A stretch of DNA of 64,000 nucleotides from Bactericera cockerelli. Taxonomy: Eukaryota > Arthropoda > Insecta > Hemiptera > Triozidae. This document shows, one piece after another, positions 11,501-23,400 of the stretch. The notes under the pieces are model-generated. The model was not told the DNA's origin and made no database searches. It saw only the letters and a list, made by a program, of their open reading frames with translations. The stretch's first letter is position 1, and the number at the start of each line of letters is the position of its first letter. The stretch covers positions 41,328,556 through 41,392,555 of the forward strand of contig CM044955.1 of NCBI GenBank assembly GCA_024516035.1. Reading direction: 5' to 3'. The translations under genes were made by a program, and so were the position numbers.

Positions 11501-14500
11501 TTCTATTGATTCGAACCTCTCAAAACATTCTATTGATTCGGATTTGGTAGAACACTGTAGGGTATTTAATTTGGGGTTGTCTTTAGTAGGATTGTTACAG
11601 GATATTTTACAGACCTCTGTTAAAATCTTATCCCTATTTCTCTTGTTTTCTATGCTGAATCTTATAGTTCGGTCCATGAGTCTGAGCAAAGACAAAATAG
11701 GAGATTTATTTCTTGATTCGAGCCTATGAATTCCCGTTTTCCTTATATCAACCACGTTAACTAAATTCGAAAGAGAATTCTTCAATAGCTCATCCAGTTG
11801 GATAGGAATGGAAGCTTTGATTGTGCTCATCTGAATGTTTCGGGATTCACCAGAATCCTTATTTTTCCAAAACCTGCATTGAGTTTTTTCTTCTGGTAGC
11901 ACGATATTGACTTTCTCGGAGCACTTCGCCACCAAATACGGTGAATGAGCTATTGTTCTTTTTTTATGAGTACATTTTGTTTTATTTTTTTGAGCGTTGA
12001 CAGGTATATCAAATGAGTTTTCACTATTTTTTCTCATTTTTTTATTTTGACTTACACTAATGCAATTCGTGAGATTGTGTAAAGCTTTTGTTTTACAACT
12101 ATTACAAATGTACTTTTCACGCTTGTTTTCTACATATTTTGATTTGGATGTCTTTTGGATAGGACATTTAACAGTTTTTGCTGCAGTATCATTGATTTTT
12201 GATTGGTTGAAAACCTGTTTTAATTGAGAAATACTACAAGTGCATTTTGAAATGCTGTGTAAAGCTTTTGTTTTACAATTATTACAAACGTACTTCTCGG
12301 GCTGGTTTTCTACAGTTTTTGATTTGGATGTCTTTTGTTTTCGACATTTGACAGCCTTTGCTTCACAAATAGTATGAGTGGATTTTATGTCTGCCTGTTT
12401 TGATTCACAAATAGGGGAACTAGATTTTGTAGAAGACTGTGCAGATTTATATTGCGTTGAACATTCTATAGATTTAGAGTTAAATCTCTTGGAACATTTT
12501 ATTGATTCGAAGCTCTTAGAACATTCTATTGATTTGAAGCTCTCAAAACATTCTATTGATTCGGATTTGCTAGAACACTGTGGGGTTTTTGATTTTGGGT
12601 TGTCTGTGGTAGGATTGTTACAGGACTTTTCACAAGATTCGAATTTGGTAGAATACGGTAGGGTTTTTGATTTGGTGTTGTCTGTGGTAGAATTTTTACA
12701 GGACTTCTCAGCAGAATCTACAATTGTTTTAAATCTGCATTCAGTCATTACATTCGGTAGCACGATCTTGACTTTTTCTGAGCTCGTTCCCACCGAATGT
12801 AATCCTAGACAATTTGTAGGTGAATGAACATTTAGTCTTTTTTTGAAAGTACATTTTAATTTACGTTTTTCGTTGTTGACACTTACAGGACGAGAGTTTT
12901 CACTATTTTTTCTCATATTTTGTGTTGGAGATTTTCTTTTAGGTGATTTTAGTTTGAGACCATTGGATGAGTATGATTTGAGAACAAGTTTGGATTTCGA
13001 TATTTTCATGTTGTGACTGTTGCGGGAACATGATCTATCCACGGACTTTTCTCTAGGCGTTTTGATGTTAAGAAATGTGGTTGGACTTTTGATGTTAAGA
13101 AATCTTTTAACAGATTTTGTTTTGGATCTCTTTAAACTTGTACTTTCAGAGGAGTATAATTCGAGGGTGTCAGAGCTCTTTGATATACAACATTTTATAA
13201 CAGATTTGGTTTTGGATCTCTTTAAACTGGGACTTTTAGAGGAGCAAAAATTTTTCAGCTTTTTACAATCGTTTACTTGCTGCACACATGTGCATTTCAG
13301 CGTGGTTCCACCATGAGGAAACGATTTAACTTTTTCGTCAAGTTCATTTTCTTTCTTTTGTCCATCATGATTGGAGCATGATGTTAATGGTAGTATATTG
13401 GATTTACCCTGATCTTTGCGGCATACTGCTACTGGTAGCTCGATAATCTGGTCACCGCTATTTTCTATTGCTTCATTTTCATCAAGTTCTTGTATTTGGA
13501 AGAAAACATTCTTTACTTTGCTGGTTTTAGCCACAAGATGTGATTTTTTGTCAAATGTGATTCGACACCCGCAGACAGACTGAGATTTGACATCTGGCGA
13601 TGAAAGAGAGAGAGTGGAAGTGAAGTGTGTTGCGGAGTAATACGCGACGCGTTGAAAAAAAACTCAAATTTTACCATATAAACGAATAGGGGGGGCGAGA
13701 AAATCGTCTGCGTCACTTGAAATTACTCATCCTATATACAGGTCCTTTAAACTTGCCACCCTTAAACGATGAACTCTTCTGGAGTGTCCCTTAAAAGTTA
13801 TGATGATTTTTTTTAAACTTAAAAATATATATTTTACACACTAGTAAACATGAATAAAAAAAAACATGTTTAGACATTAGTAAAATTGTATTTCACATTT
13901 TACAAATTAAAAATTTACTCCGGTTAACTCTGTTACAGAGTGTGTTTTTTTTAAACAAAAAATAGCCCTACCTTCTCCTGATTTTAGAGTAAATTTTTCA
14001 ATTGTGAAAGGTGAAATACAATTGGCTGATCTATTTTTAGGGTTAAAATTAGATTTTACCGGTTTTTTTTTTTTTTTTTTTTTTTTTTTTGAGCTTCAGA
14101 AGAGTTCACTGTTACACTTCTCTGTGAACCGTAAGTTGTTGATCACTGAAATTTGTTAAAATGAACTTCACTCATGAGTCCTTTAAAACAATATGTCACA
14201 TGATATACCAGTTCATTAAAGATTTTAAATTTGGTTGGTGCCCCAGCTTGACTGTAGGCATTTTTCTTCTTTTTTTTTTACTTCCGAGAATTTTCTAATA
14301 TTAGAAATCGGAAGTATTGTGTTCGTTTTTGTAAAAAAAAAACATTTTTTTTCCTACAAGCATTCAGTATAAAATCTCAAAACTGCCCAAGTGTAGTCTA
14401 CTATTGCAGTAAATTTACTTTTCTGTTTTCAAAGGGTCTTTTCCTCAGATAATATTTTGGGTAGAGTTTATTGCACACATCATATGATCTTTTAAAGAAA

Positions 14501-17500
14501 GGTGTGTATGTCTCTTTATAATAATATTATTGTATGTTGGGTCGGTTTTTAAGATTTTTTCTTCTTGGTTTTGGGGGTTGCAGTATTCACAAACGGGACA
14601 AAACCTAATTTTAGGTGTAATAAAACTTTGAAGATAGTACTATGAGAAAATAAAAATAATGCTTACTTATTTTCAGTTTACCGAGATCACTCAGACGGAA
14701 TATTCCTAGAGGCTTCCGTGGTGCTGGTTCATTTTTGTCATCTGGTCCTGTTATTTTCCTCATGTATAGCTCTACCTGTAATTTAAACATTAACAACTTA
14801 GTTATTGGACAAGTTCCCTTCCTCCATGTGAATATTACGAAGCTTTTTGACTAAAAAGATATTGTAGACTTCAATAATGGCGATTTATGATTCTTTGTTT
14901 AATTTAAACACACAAGCAAGGCCATGATAAGTGGTCGTATTGAAGTAGAGGGTCCGCCATTGATGATGAACCATTTTGAAATGCCTATATTTTCGAAACT
15001 GAAGCTTCATAATAAATTTTTCTTTGATGGAATGCTAGAAAACAGAATGCCATTTACTGTATAATACTCACTTTTACATTCACGTTGTAAAGATCACCTC
15101 ACGGAGATGTTGACCTTAATTAATGCAGAGGGCATAAATTCAAAGCTCAGACATTCTATCAGATACGCATCGCTTTTACCATCATGTATTTGGGGAAAGC
15201 ATTGATTTTCAAGTCGAATAGCCTAAAATCTTTCAGTTCTTGTAGGGTTTTTGGTTTTTTACCACAAGTCAAGAATACAAGAAATCAATGCTATTATCTA
15301 AGAAGTGATGCACACACAGCTCGAGAGAATGCCTGATGCATTCATGCATTTTGCATCAAGACAAACATTTCATGGTGATTGATGTGATCTTTCAATCGAC
15401 AATTGGAGAGCATTACAATAAATGGCATCTAGCATTCCATCAAAGAAAAAATCATTTAATTTCCTAATAGAGTTACTTTTTTTCCCCCCTTTTTTTCAAG
15501 TATACGTAGTAAGTCAATATTACCTCACTCTCCTTACACTTCTTACTCTTGAGCACTTCGAGATTCACAGTCGGTTCCAGCTCCATGTCATCCGATAGGC
15601 TGATACTTTGGCTTGTGGGCCATTTGATACTAAGCAAAGCATCCTGGGCCGACGATTCCTGTACAATAACATAGTATCAATGCTTGCAGATAAAGTAGAA
15701 ATATTTGTGTACCTTTATGACCTATCTCAGAAATGTACCTATACAGGGTGTTCCCCCAAAGTTGAACACCTCAAATAACTCGCTCCTGACATTGTTTTTG
15801 AAAATTAATTTTTTTAGCGTAGGTACCTACATGTTTTAACTATGCGCTTGCAGTTCTGATTTCTTTTGTATAAAGGTGGTTTAAAAGTCAGAATGAACGG
15901 CGCGAATTTTCGAATTTTAAATGGGTCGACCTGAATTATTTTTGATAGTTTTACTTCACTAAAAAAGTAAAAATAGTCATTAGATTTAATAAAGTAGTTC
16001 ATTAGACTAAAAATTTTACATAAAGACATATAAGGGTTGGTTTTTTAAACCTACTGTCTTTCTAATCAATATATAGTATATGAAATTTTTTTTGAATAAA
16101 ATACCTAATGGTTTTGATTAAACATTAAAAACAAGAATCTTTTGATTTGACAAAGAAATAGAATACTACTTTTTCCTCAATTAGGTAAGTAAAAAGGGTG
16201 GTCCATAAATGTAATAATGACATGATTTTTTTTTTTTTTTTTACAGATTATTAATTCTTGCTTAATTCCACACATTTATTCAATTCAATTCAATTTATTT
16301 TATTGAGAATTCATATATTATTATACAAAATGTATGTGTTTCACATTACTAATTTTTTCTTGCAGGGTGTGACATTTATTGTTGCTGTAACACCCTGTAT
16401 GTACGTAGTCAAAGAGTAAAAAAAATAAAAAGTCATGTCATTATTTCACATATAAATCACCCTGTACTTTTTTTCTTTGCCAATTAAAAGAGTTTTCATC
16501 ATACAAACATTTTTATTCACACTATAAAAAAATCAATAGAAAATAAAGCTATCCGAGATTTAGATAAAAATGGTAAAAAAATAATAAATAAAAATACGCT
16601 GCCAATTATGGACACATACTTCCTCATGAAGGGTAATCAATATTTTCAACTTTTATTATCGCTAGAATGAGAGATTGTTTTACTGAATCACTTATATTTA
16701 CAAAAGTTCTCAAACAATCCTCTTTAAATTTGTTTTATATGATAGAGTACCGTTTTTTCTAAATTCTAGATTTGGCAAAAATTCTGTATGGGCATGTCGT
16801 TGACCTTTTTGACTTTCTTTTTGATGTTTTTGCACAAAATTTCAGATTTTATTAAATATCAGAGCTCAATCAAAATTTATTTTTAAAAATAATTATAAAT
16901 GCATTATGTAAAGTGTTAATACGCATATACATATAAATTTTCATTAAAATCGGATGTACTGTTCTGGAGATATAATCGAAAGTTGGCATCTTTTTTTTCC
17001 TTCTGTTGGTATACAACTATACATGTCTATGATTCTCTGATTGGTTCTCCCCACTGAGTTCTCCCTTTTGCTCTAAACAAAACAAAACATCCAAAAGGAA
17101 ATTGAAATTAAAATTTTAAAGCTTCATATAGTTCATATTTTAATCAAAAATTTTGTGGTTTTTCCGGTGTGACATAATTTTCTTATAAGATTTTAAGTAT
17201 TCTGTGAAAGTTTCATAAAAATCCGTCAAGAAACAGCTGTTCGACAAGATCACGATGGAGCCCTCAAGATTTTAATTTTTCAAGAACTTCATCAGGGGCC
17301 GAGTAATTTGAGGTGTCCAAATTTAGTGGGACACCCTGTATTTCCTGTTTGTCTACGTCAATATCTTAATTTTCGCTGCTCACTAAGGTTCAAATGACAC
17401 GAGATAGCAAAAAGAATCGCAAGCATGGAATGAGATTTGAATATATCAATTTTGTTTTTACAACTGAAAAACGACAGGAAATCTGGTATTATATTAAAAC

Positions 17501-17603
17501 AGATTGTAAAACCACTTACTTGAGCATTTTGTGTATCACATATTTTGTATCTACAATGATGTTTTGATTGTAATCTATCATTGCAAGTCTTATCGGGTGA
17601 CAT
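1736..17603 (-). CDS. Giant Lys/Ser/Cys-rich repeat protein, unknown family (five exons)
   Basis: I do not recognise this gene. Exons on the minus strand: 17520-17603, 15524-15658, 14667-14775, 5010-13593 and 1736-2544. All junctions are GT-AG with matching phases (0, 0, 1, 1). The summed length, after removing one inserted base near 10233-10240, is 9720 bp, giving about 3,239 aa. The start ATG at 17603 follows a run of A; an in-frame extension to a possible acceptor at 17620 means an upstream exon cannot be excluded. The N-terminal 109 aa are non-repetitive and include VELYMRKITGPDDKNEPAP. The central part is basic, Cys-rich and built of several tandem repeat families. The C-terminal 268 aa are non-repetitive and mostly hydrophilic. 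I see no signal peptide or membrane segment. A nuclear, chromatin or scaffold role is possible but is only a guess. The exon structure is more certain than any function. Confidence 0.65.
2629..3264. mobile_element. Inverted-repeat element (GTAAAAAACTACTTAGG termini)
   Basis: GTAAAAAAACTACTTAGGGG at 2629 is inverted at 3245-3264, with imperfect similarity for ~60 bp. Inside is the widespread TTCTAATATTAGAAATTTC..GGAAGT motif (also at 14281, 20123, 41330 and 41430). Confidence 0.7.
3305..3450 (+). mobile_element. tRNA-headed SINE (family 1) copy, deleted
   Basis: CAGCCTCCGTGGCGTAACGG begins the copy. An internal deletion removes the B-box, and it ends at CACAGGCTGGGTGATTTG. It lies inside the composite element at 2571-4803. 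Confidence 0.75.
3493..4528. mobile_element. Long foldback element with TACAGGGTGTCCCACC termini
   Basis: TACAGGGTGTCCCACCAAAG (3493) is inverted at 4509-4528. Arm similarity continues for ~250 bp, including a second inner repeat TACAGGGTGGTTCAAAAGTC. No coding potential was found. Confidence 0.8.
5010..13593 (-). CDS. 8.6-kb central repeat exon of the giant gene
   Basis: This exon opens after a strong acceptor: a long pyrimidine tract ending ATCGCCAG at 13594-13603. It closes at a GTGAGC donor (5004-5009) after the codons for NDNDP. Reading is open for about 3.3 kb (down to 10217) and again for about 5 kb (from about 10230 to 5010). The two parts join if one base of an A8 run is removed. 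Repeat families in N-to-C order: SKTKSV-type repeats; a block of about 340 aa present twice with CNNCKTK motifs; a 92-aa CxxC unit; an 85-100 aa unit with SPNCTC present twice; and a 90-100 aa unit present about eight times. A stop-free stretch of this length in AT-rich DNA is strong evidence for coding. No domain I know is evident. Confidence 0.8.
6020..8275 (-). repeat. Eight-copy coding tandem repeat (90-100 aa unit)
   Basis: Eight diverged in-frame copies follow one another in the giant exon. The consensus order is: PIVEKCCYSSQGAKSASKIH, then KCNDSIVKDFTMVS, KKCPKFDKEMDEKIPIMC, RQDSSSSS, SRDKTPEPKEANDK and RCKTNIKYKTCEGKSR. Copies begin near 8260, 7990, 7705, 7395, 7130 (lacking its first ~27 aa), 6890, 6590 and 6295, with spacing of roughly 265 to 310 bp. 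The serine tract varies from none to eight residues and is encoded by GAA/GAC-rich plus-strand runs, so it behaves like a coding microsatellite. Four or five cysteines are conserved per unit. Confidence 0.85.
9115..9690 (-). repeat. Two-copy coding repeat with SPNCTC and SKCTC motifs
   Basis: Two in-frame copies lie about 300 bp apart. Each has the order NRE..SVVSKSS, RTSPNCTCDW or RTSPNCLCEW, KIIGDGFNALVRI or TIIGDGFNAHVRI, then SIS/TIL-IKR-PSKC-CxHGSK. Paired Cys-x-Cys elements are conserved in both copies. Confidence 0.8.
9780..10640 (-). repeat. Coding CxxC repeat, 276-bp unit, three full copies plus a partial
   Basis: Each unit has SFSKRTSRQRKCSNCGR, NQNADKCLLDAKPF, KHVASCSDESFCEESCK and EKSNKRKCNTT, and ends KRSPRKKTK-CKK. 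The motif for KCSNCG recurs at 10434, 10157 and 9881. The spacings are 277 and 276 bp, so one unit is a base too long. That places an insertion between the first two motifs. The CxxC pairs resemble zinc-binding knuckles, but I cannot assign a known finger. Confidence 0.85.
10233..10240 (-). other. Apparent +1 frameshift in an A8 run of the giant gene
   Basis: With eight A residues the frame reads RSPRKKNQIPL and stops. With seven it reads RSPRKKTKFLCKKSVIKK and continues into the next repeat copy, matching the sister copies. The repeat spacing here is 277 instead of 276 bp. Confidence 0.8.
11030..12640 (-). repeat. Large coding duplication with four CNNCKTK motifs
   Basis: A block of roughly 340 aa occurs twice, near 12640-12060 and 11610-11030. 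Each copy runs SIECFESFKSIECSKSF, SSTKSSS-ICESK, HTICEAKTVKCPNQKTSKSK, VENQPEKYVCNNCKTK, LH-LSNCTCSIS and INDTAAKTVKC. The last part is itself doubled, so the C-x2-C plus C-x-C motif occurs four times. About 390 bp of unique sequence lie between the two copies. Confidence 0.8.
15742..17340. mobile_element. Related CAGGGTGT inverted-repeat element in intron 1 of the giant gene
   Basis: TACAGGGTGTTCCCCCAAAG (15742) and inverted TACAGGGTGTCCCACTAAAT (ends 17340) belong to the same family as 3493-4528. The internal 1.5 kb is AT-rich with no meaningful open frame. It fills nearly the whole intron 15659-17519. Confidence 0.75.
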
Positions 17604-17620
17604 GTTTTTTTCAAAAGCAT

Positions 17621-20467
17621 CTAAAACATAAAATAAAAGATATATTATAGGTTATAACACATTATTTCATATTACTTAGAACAAGGATTGTATTTGATCA
17701 GGTTCTGTATACAGTTATCAAAACGCCAATTTAGAACCAAAGGTCGTAAAATAATGACAACATTCAAGGAAACACAAAAGTTAATAAAAAAAAGTCCTAG
17801 TCATTAATTATTGAAATATTTCCATTAAACTAAAATTCAAATAGGATTGAAATCACTTTAATGGTAACGTTCATTATTCTATAGCAGACGGAACGTTCAA
17901 AAGAAAAATCAATCCCTCAAAGCACATAGGATTTTGTGGTTTCTTTCCGCGTGTTTTTTTTTTTTTTTTTGTTTTTTTCGTGGGTAACGGTTTCAGATAT
18001 CAAAAAATGAATCTCTGATTCAAAGGGGTTCGTTCACGCCTTAATGCACAAATTCATTAAATCCATGTGTTTTTCAACGTGGAATTCAATAGTGCTATTT
18101 TCAGCTTTCTAGGATCAACAGTTCTTAGCTTTGAGTTCTTCTCGGGCAAGAAAATGCAAGTTTACCAAATGTTGTCAGAAATTGATAATCGAAGTGTCCA
18201 ATTCGTTTATTTTTTTAATTTTTATTTTACTTGTTTACTTTTGATTATGCCAGCCTCCGTGGCGTAACGGTTCTGAAGTTCAGAGATCCTGAGTTCGATC
18301 CCCGGTCGGGGCAGACTTTTCACACAGAAAATTCTGTTCCCTCCGTATATGTGAGGCTGGCCTTTCCGGCCCTACCTAGGCTGGGTGAGGTTAAGGTGGA
18401 TAGCTCGTACGATTCCCAGCGAATGGAGGGTAAAACCCCCGTCCAATTCCAGGACGTTAAATCAAATAAAATCGTTGGCGTTAGGAAGGGCATCCAGCCA
18501 TAAAAAATGTGCCAAAACCAATCAACCTCAACCATGAGGTTGAAAAACGTCGACCCTGCTTCAACGGAATAAGACAGAGTAAAAGAAGTTTACTTTTGAT
18601 TATGCTGTGGGGTATTAGTAGTTGTAACGGTCAAATTTTCCGACTTGGTGCGGCGAAGCGCTACCACAACACTACAAGGATGCAGCTGAGCGAACGGATA
18701 TCGTAGTGCTCCTACACTTTTATCATAACCATAAAAAACATTTTTTTGAATTCATTAATAATTCAATTGATATGTCTTATATTCTATTAATGTGACCGCC
18801 ACAACCAGGAATCGAATCCGTAAATCCTAGAGGGTTCAAAGTGACACTATTGAATTTCATAGAAAAAAATACACACGAAAAAGACATCTTATTTCATTTG
18901 ACAACTTGAATTTTCTTACCCAAGAAGTACTCGAACCCACAGCTTCTGAACTGTTGAAAAATACTTGAAAAATGATTCTCAATTAATTTTTCTAACCTAC
19001 TTGTGGAAATTGCCAGGTAAACCACGAAATTTACATGTAAAATCCTTTAGAACAGCTAGAAAGTAAAAACACTGTAAATTTATGACCATTCAACTTCGAA
19101 CCCTCGTGATGCTGGCTATCCCCAGACCCACTCAAGCTGGGTGAGGTTAATTTGAGAAGCTAGTTTGTGAGTTTCCAGCGAATGGAGGTTAAAACCACCG
19201 TCATGATATGAACATGCAGTTGAAACGACGTCGAAGACGTGAAAAAAAGGATTAAATTTGGATTTTTTAATAGTGGGTGACTATGGGGCAATTAATTATT
19301 ATCATTTGACTACATTTGAAATATAATCAGCAAAAGACACAGATGAAAGTGAAATACAATAACAAGATAGCTAAAATAAGATGTTAAATTCGTACCTATT
19401 CTTCTCACTGACAACTGGATTTTTCATTTGTTTCATGTGTATTCATGTGTGCAATGTGCTTTGACAATCATTTGTAATTTGTGTAACGAATGGAGAGAAT
19501 GTAGGAATACAGAGAATTTAGTGTTTTAATTTTGTATGAGTGGTACACGAAAACTAGTTGTGTCTGTCAGAAATAAACTGAAAGTTCCAACTGGAAATAT
19601 TGGCCACGCTGAGAAGAGACCGAACGGCAACAGAAAAGTCTTGAGTCCTGTAGGGAGGCTAATACTTGTCTAATCAGCGCCTTTATAAATAAAAACTGGA
19701 ATATAAATAATGAGTGATTTCTGTGAGCATTAAAAAAAGGAAGAATCAATCTACTACGTCGATTCACTGTCAATAAAAGAGTTTATAAAAGAGCATGATT
19801 AATCATTAATTAATATCTATGCGAAGAAAGGTCACATGATACTGTTCAATAACTCAGGGTACGATGAAGTTTTATGATTTGTTAGTGAAATATCTACTAC
19901 TACAATAAAAACAATTGCTGATTATATTACTGACTTTAGTGTTTCTGATAGATAAATTGAGTTTCTAAATATTAATATGTAGGGATGTGTACAGGGTTTT
20001 TATTTATTTTTTCATCCTAGTCGTTTTCTTAGTGCCTAAGCTAGCATACGTCGACTACTAGGTCACAGTTTCCATTCTTACCTGTGGCATTTTTATTTTA
20101 TTTTTTTACGAGTTGATATTACTTCCGAGAAATTTCCATCATTAGAAATCGGAAGTATTGTGTTCGTTTTTGTAAAAAAATGATATTTTTTTGCTCCGAT
20201 TTTTTTGTTGTTGTTGACTAATACGATACATTTTTATTTCATAAACCGATTTTCGTTAGATTTTCCTGGAGATTGTAAAATAAAAACAGTTATCACTATA
20301 TTCCTATAACTTATAAATCTTAAGGAACAACTAAAAAGTAAAATTGTGTGTACAGAATATTTGTTTTTGCAACCTTTTCAATCTACAATGCCCACTTACC
20401 ATCTCACCAAACTCCTCTTCTAAACTCCTCACCAAACCCCCTCCCCCCTTCCACACACCTCCCACCA
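17621..20467. other. Intergenic region between the giant gene and TRMT44
   Basis: About 2.8 kb. It contains the family 1 SINE at 18248-18510, a 5S/tRNA SINE body at 19105-19230 and a GGAAGTATTGTGTTCG-type hairpin at 20123-20175. No convincing gene. Promoter sequences for the giant gene should lie near 17.6-18.0 kb, but I cannot identify them. Confidence 0.6.
18248..18510 (+). mobile_element. tRNA-headed SINE (family 1), best copy
   Basis: The head GCCAGCCTCCGTGGCGTAACGG has an A-box-like GTGGCGTAACGG and a B-box GAGTTCGATCC. The body GGCTGGGTGAGGTTAAGGTGG, TACGATTCCCAGCGAATGG and GGCGTTAGGAAGGGCATCC follows. Other copies are at 3305-3450 and 45064-45290 (plus), head only at 1003-1085, body only at 4567-4720 (plus) and 29860-30005 (minus). 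Confidence 0.85.
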
Positions 20468-23400
20468 TCAATGCACAAAGCCACACTGCTCGTCTGACAG
20501 CGGGCATTGAAACGGATGGTTCCTTTGAAACCAGCATGGTTTTGATTTCCAATGATCATTCCTAGCTCGCTCGGTAGGTTTCCTGAACTGCACACTATCC
20601 TTCATGACCAGGAATATATCGTGTTTATTCCTCATGAGAGTTTTGATGCCACCATTCTGTTTAGACAGCTCGCTTAGAAGCTTCTCGTCCTTGGATTTAA
20701 CATCTCGTATGATTTCACCCAGAGGTATCTGATAGTCGTTATCATCATTCCAGCTTGAATTTCTCGCGAGTTGCTTGGTAAGTAGACTCTCGATAATAAT
20801 GGATGCAATGGTTTGAACAATAGACTTGTCGATTTGGGTGCAATTCTTGACGGTTTCAGTGACGTCTCTTGTTTTAATGTTTTTCATCCAACTTCCTTCT
20901 TCTTTAGGATCCATTTTGAGTCTCTTTGCTTCGTGTGGGTGTTCTTCAACTCCTCGTTTTTGTGTGACCTCAACATCATTATTTACAGAGCTATTGTCTT
21001 TACTCGATATACCACCGTCGATTTCATGTAGTCTTTCGTCTTTGTTATGTTTCAATATATTTTCGTCAGAAGACACTATTTCTTTTTCTTGGTCTCTTCC
21101 ATTATTGTCATTATGACTTGTATCTATTTCTTCGTCCTTACTTTGTGTCTCATTATCTACATGTTCTAATCGCTTTAGAAAAGTTTCTATTTTGGAGTCA
21201 ACTTTCTTGTACTCTTCTTCTGTCGTATATTGTCTGGAGCGACACACGATGGCGATTCTTTTAGTGGATGGAATTCTGAGTCTATCCATTTCGATGGAGA
21301 ATTCGCACAGAGACTTGCACACGTCTTGGGCGATGTAGTTCAAGTAATCGTTGTATATGGAGAGTTTGGAATTGCGGCGTTGATACTTGCGACCTGAGAA
21401 ACAAATAAATGATGGGTTAAAACCAGAGAGGAGTATAAGCTACTGAACAACCAATTCTTATGTCCAAGCCTCCTTAATTGTTTGAGATTTAAAATCCAAA
21501 ATCCAACACTAAGACCTAGAATGGCTGGGCTGTTTCAGGTTCCTGATCCCTAACTTACTAAACTGCAAAAAGCGCCTATAACTAGAGCTATGACACTCCG
21601 CAACACACTTCAGCTGGACCATGATCACTATAATCCCTCCAGTGATCTGTTCCGGCTGGAATGTGAGCAGAGAATGTCTGTATAAAAATGTTTTAGTTAA
21701 GTTTATATTGTTTATAATAACTGAATAACCTTTAGTTTGTATGACTTGTTAGGACATTAGTATTGTCGTTTGGATCACTTTAAAGTGTTCTAAATGATAT
21801 TAAGCCCATATAAAAAAAAAGAGAACAAAAGCGATTGGTTGGATGGAAGATCGCTATCCGATATGACAAAAAATACGAGTTTAATTGTATTCTGTGATCC
21901 AGTCTCAGCAGAAAATTCGGATAAGCTCATGGTCCTGCTATATCATAATAAAAAACTGACCTCAGTAGCTCAATCGTCAAAGTTTGAAGGTTACTTGTAA
22001 TTTGAAGGTTTGTGGTTTAGTCTTAAGCATGTCAAATTGAGTTTATTTCTCATGTTACTTCATTATTGACATTAACACAAAATGAAATATGATAATGTTA
22101 AACATTGTCATTTTTGAACGTCAGTACAGAATGAGTCTTACCATTGAACTGGTAAGCACAGCATGGCAACAGGAACATCTTGCAGTCTCTATGACTCCGT
22201 GCTGCTATGACAGGGATCCAGGGAGTCAGCTCGTCGCTATGGTTACCGATTATCCATTCAGTATGAGGGAACAATGCACTGGATGATGGACTGATCGTCT
22301 CTACCTGAAATTATTTATAGTCCTTATAATGTATGCAAATTTAATGAAAAAAATAGGAGAAAAAAGTATTGATCAATAGTGGAAAGTCATTAAATTTTAA
22401 CCGCCAAGTTTACACAGAGTAAAACTTGTGGTGGAAATATTGTGTCCACCATTTGTAGTGTGATTTTTTACCTTCAACACAGTAGAGCTCGGATAGAGGT
22501 CCCATATTTTTCGCTTCCTCACATCCACCCCAAATCCTTCATGTCCCTCAGAATTGAGAATGTGCACCAACAGGCCGTTGCCGCAGCCCAAATCTACGAA
22601 GCTTGTGCCTGGCTTCTGCCAGAGTAGCATGAGGTAGGCTGCTATGGCCAGATCTTCATAGACGAACTTGCTTGGGTCAGTGACCTCAGGCCAAATCTGT
22701 AAAATGAGGACTACTTTAGGAGGCTAGAGGTCAGATGATTATAAAATAAATAAGTGATCGAAAGGACAGAGATTGAATCTGTTAATACAGCTAACACAGC
22801 ACAAGGAATTGTTGATTCAGATTTTTCCTTCTTTATTTGAGAATTTTAACACAGAAAAATGTATCAAAAGAGCTGTTAAGTTGTATCCAGGCAGTATTTA
22901 AAATAAGTTATTATATTATCATTATTACTATAGTTCCCAGAACAATTGCACTTACTCAAATAGTAAGTTCAGCACATCATAAAGTATCATACGTCCAAAT
23001 TACAAGTGGGGGGCATTTTACTTTGTTCAACAATCATGACCAAATACTTGTTTTTCCCACTGGTCAAGACTGTCCTCCAATTGTTTGATGTTTTTGAGGT
23101 AATTATCACTAGCAGGTAACGTGTGTGAACGTTTAAGGGAAGCTAAAAAACACTGCTAATTATGGACACAATACTTCCTCATGATTGGTTTACATTGTAA
23201 ACGAGTGGCAATTTTGAGAGTTTATACTAAATCACTTGTATTTCCAAAACTGCTTGACCGATTTTATCCAATGTCTTGGATGCAGTAATAGCCAATATTA
23301 CGTCTTTTTAGTTCACAGAACCAATTAATAAGTGGAAGTAATCCTAACAGGGTTTTTTCATTTCATTAGCTACCTATTAGCAATGTAGATTTCAGACCAG

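Noticed and set aside
19536..19673. Small plus-strand frame of 45 codons (MSGTRKLVVSVRNKLKVP)
   Set aside because: Short, no splice partner, no similarity I recognise; likely chance.
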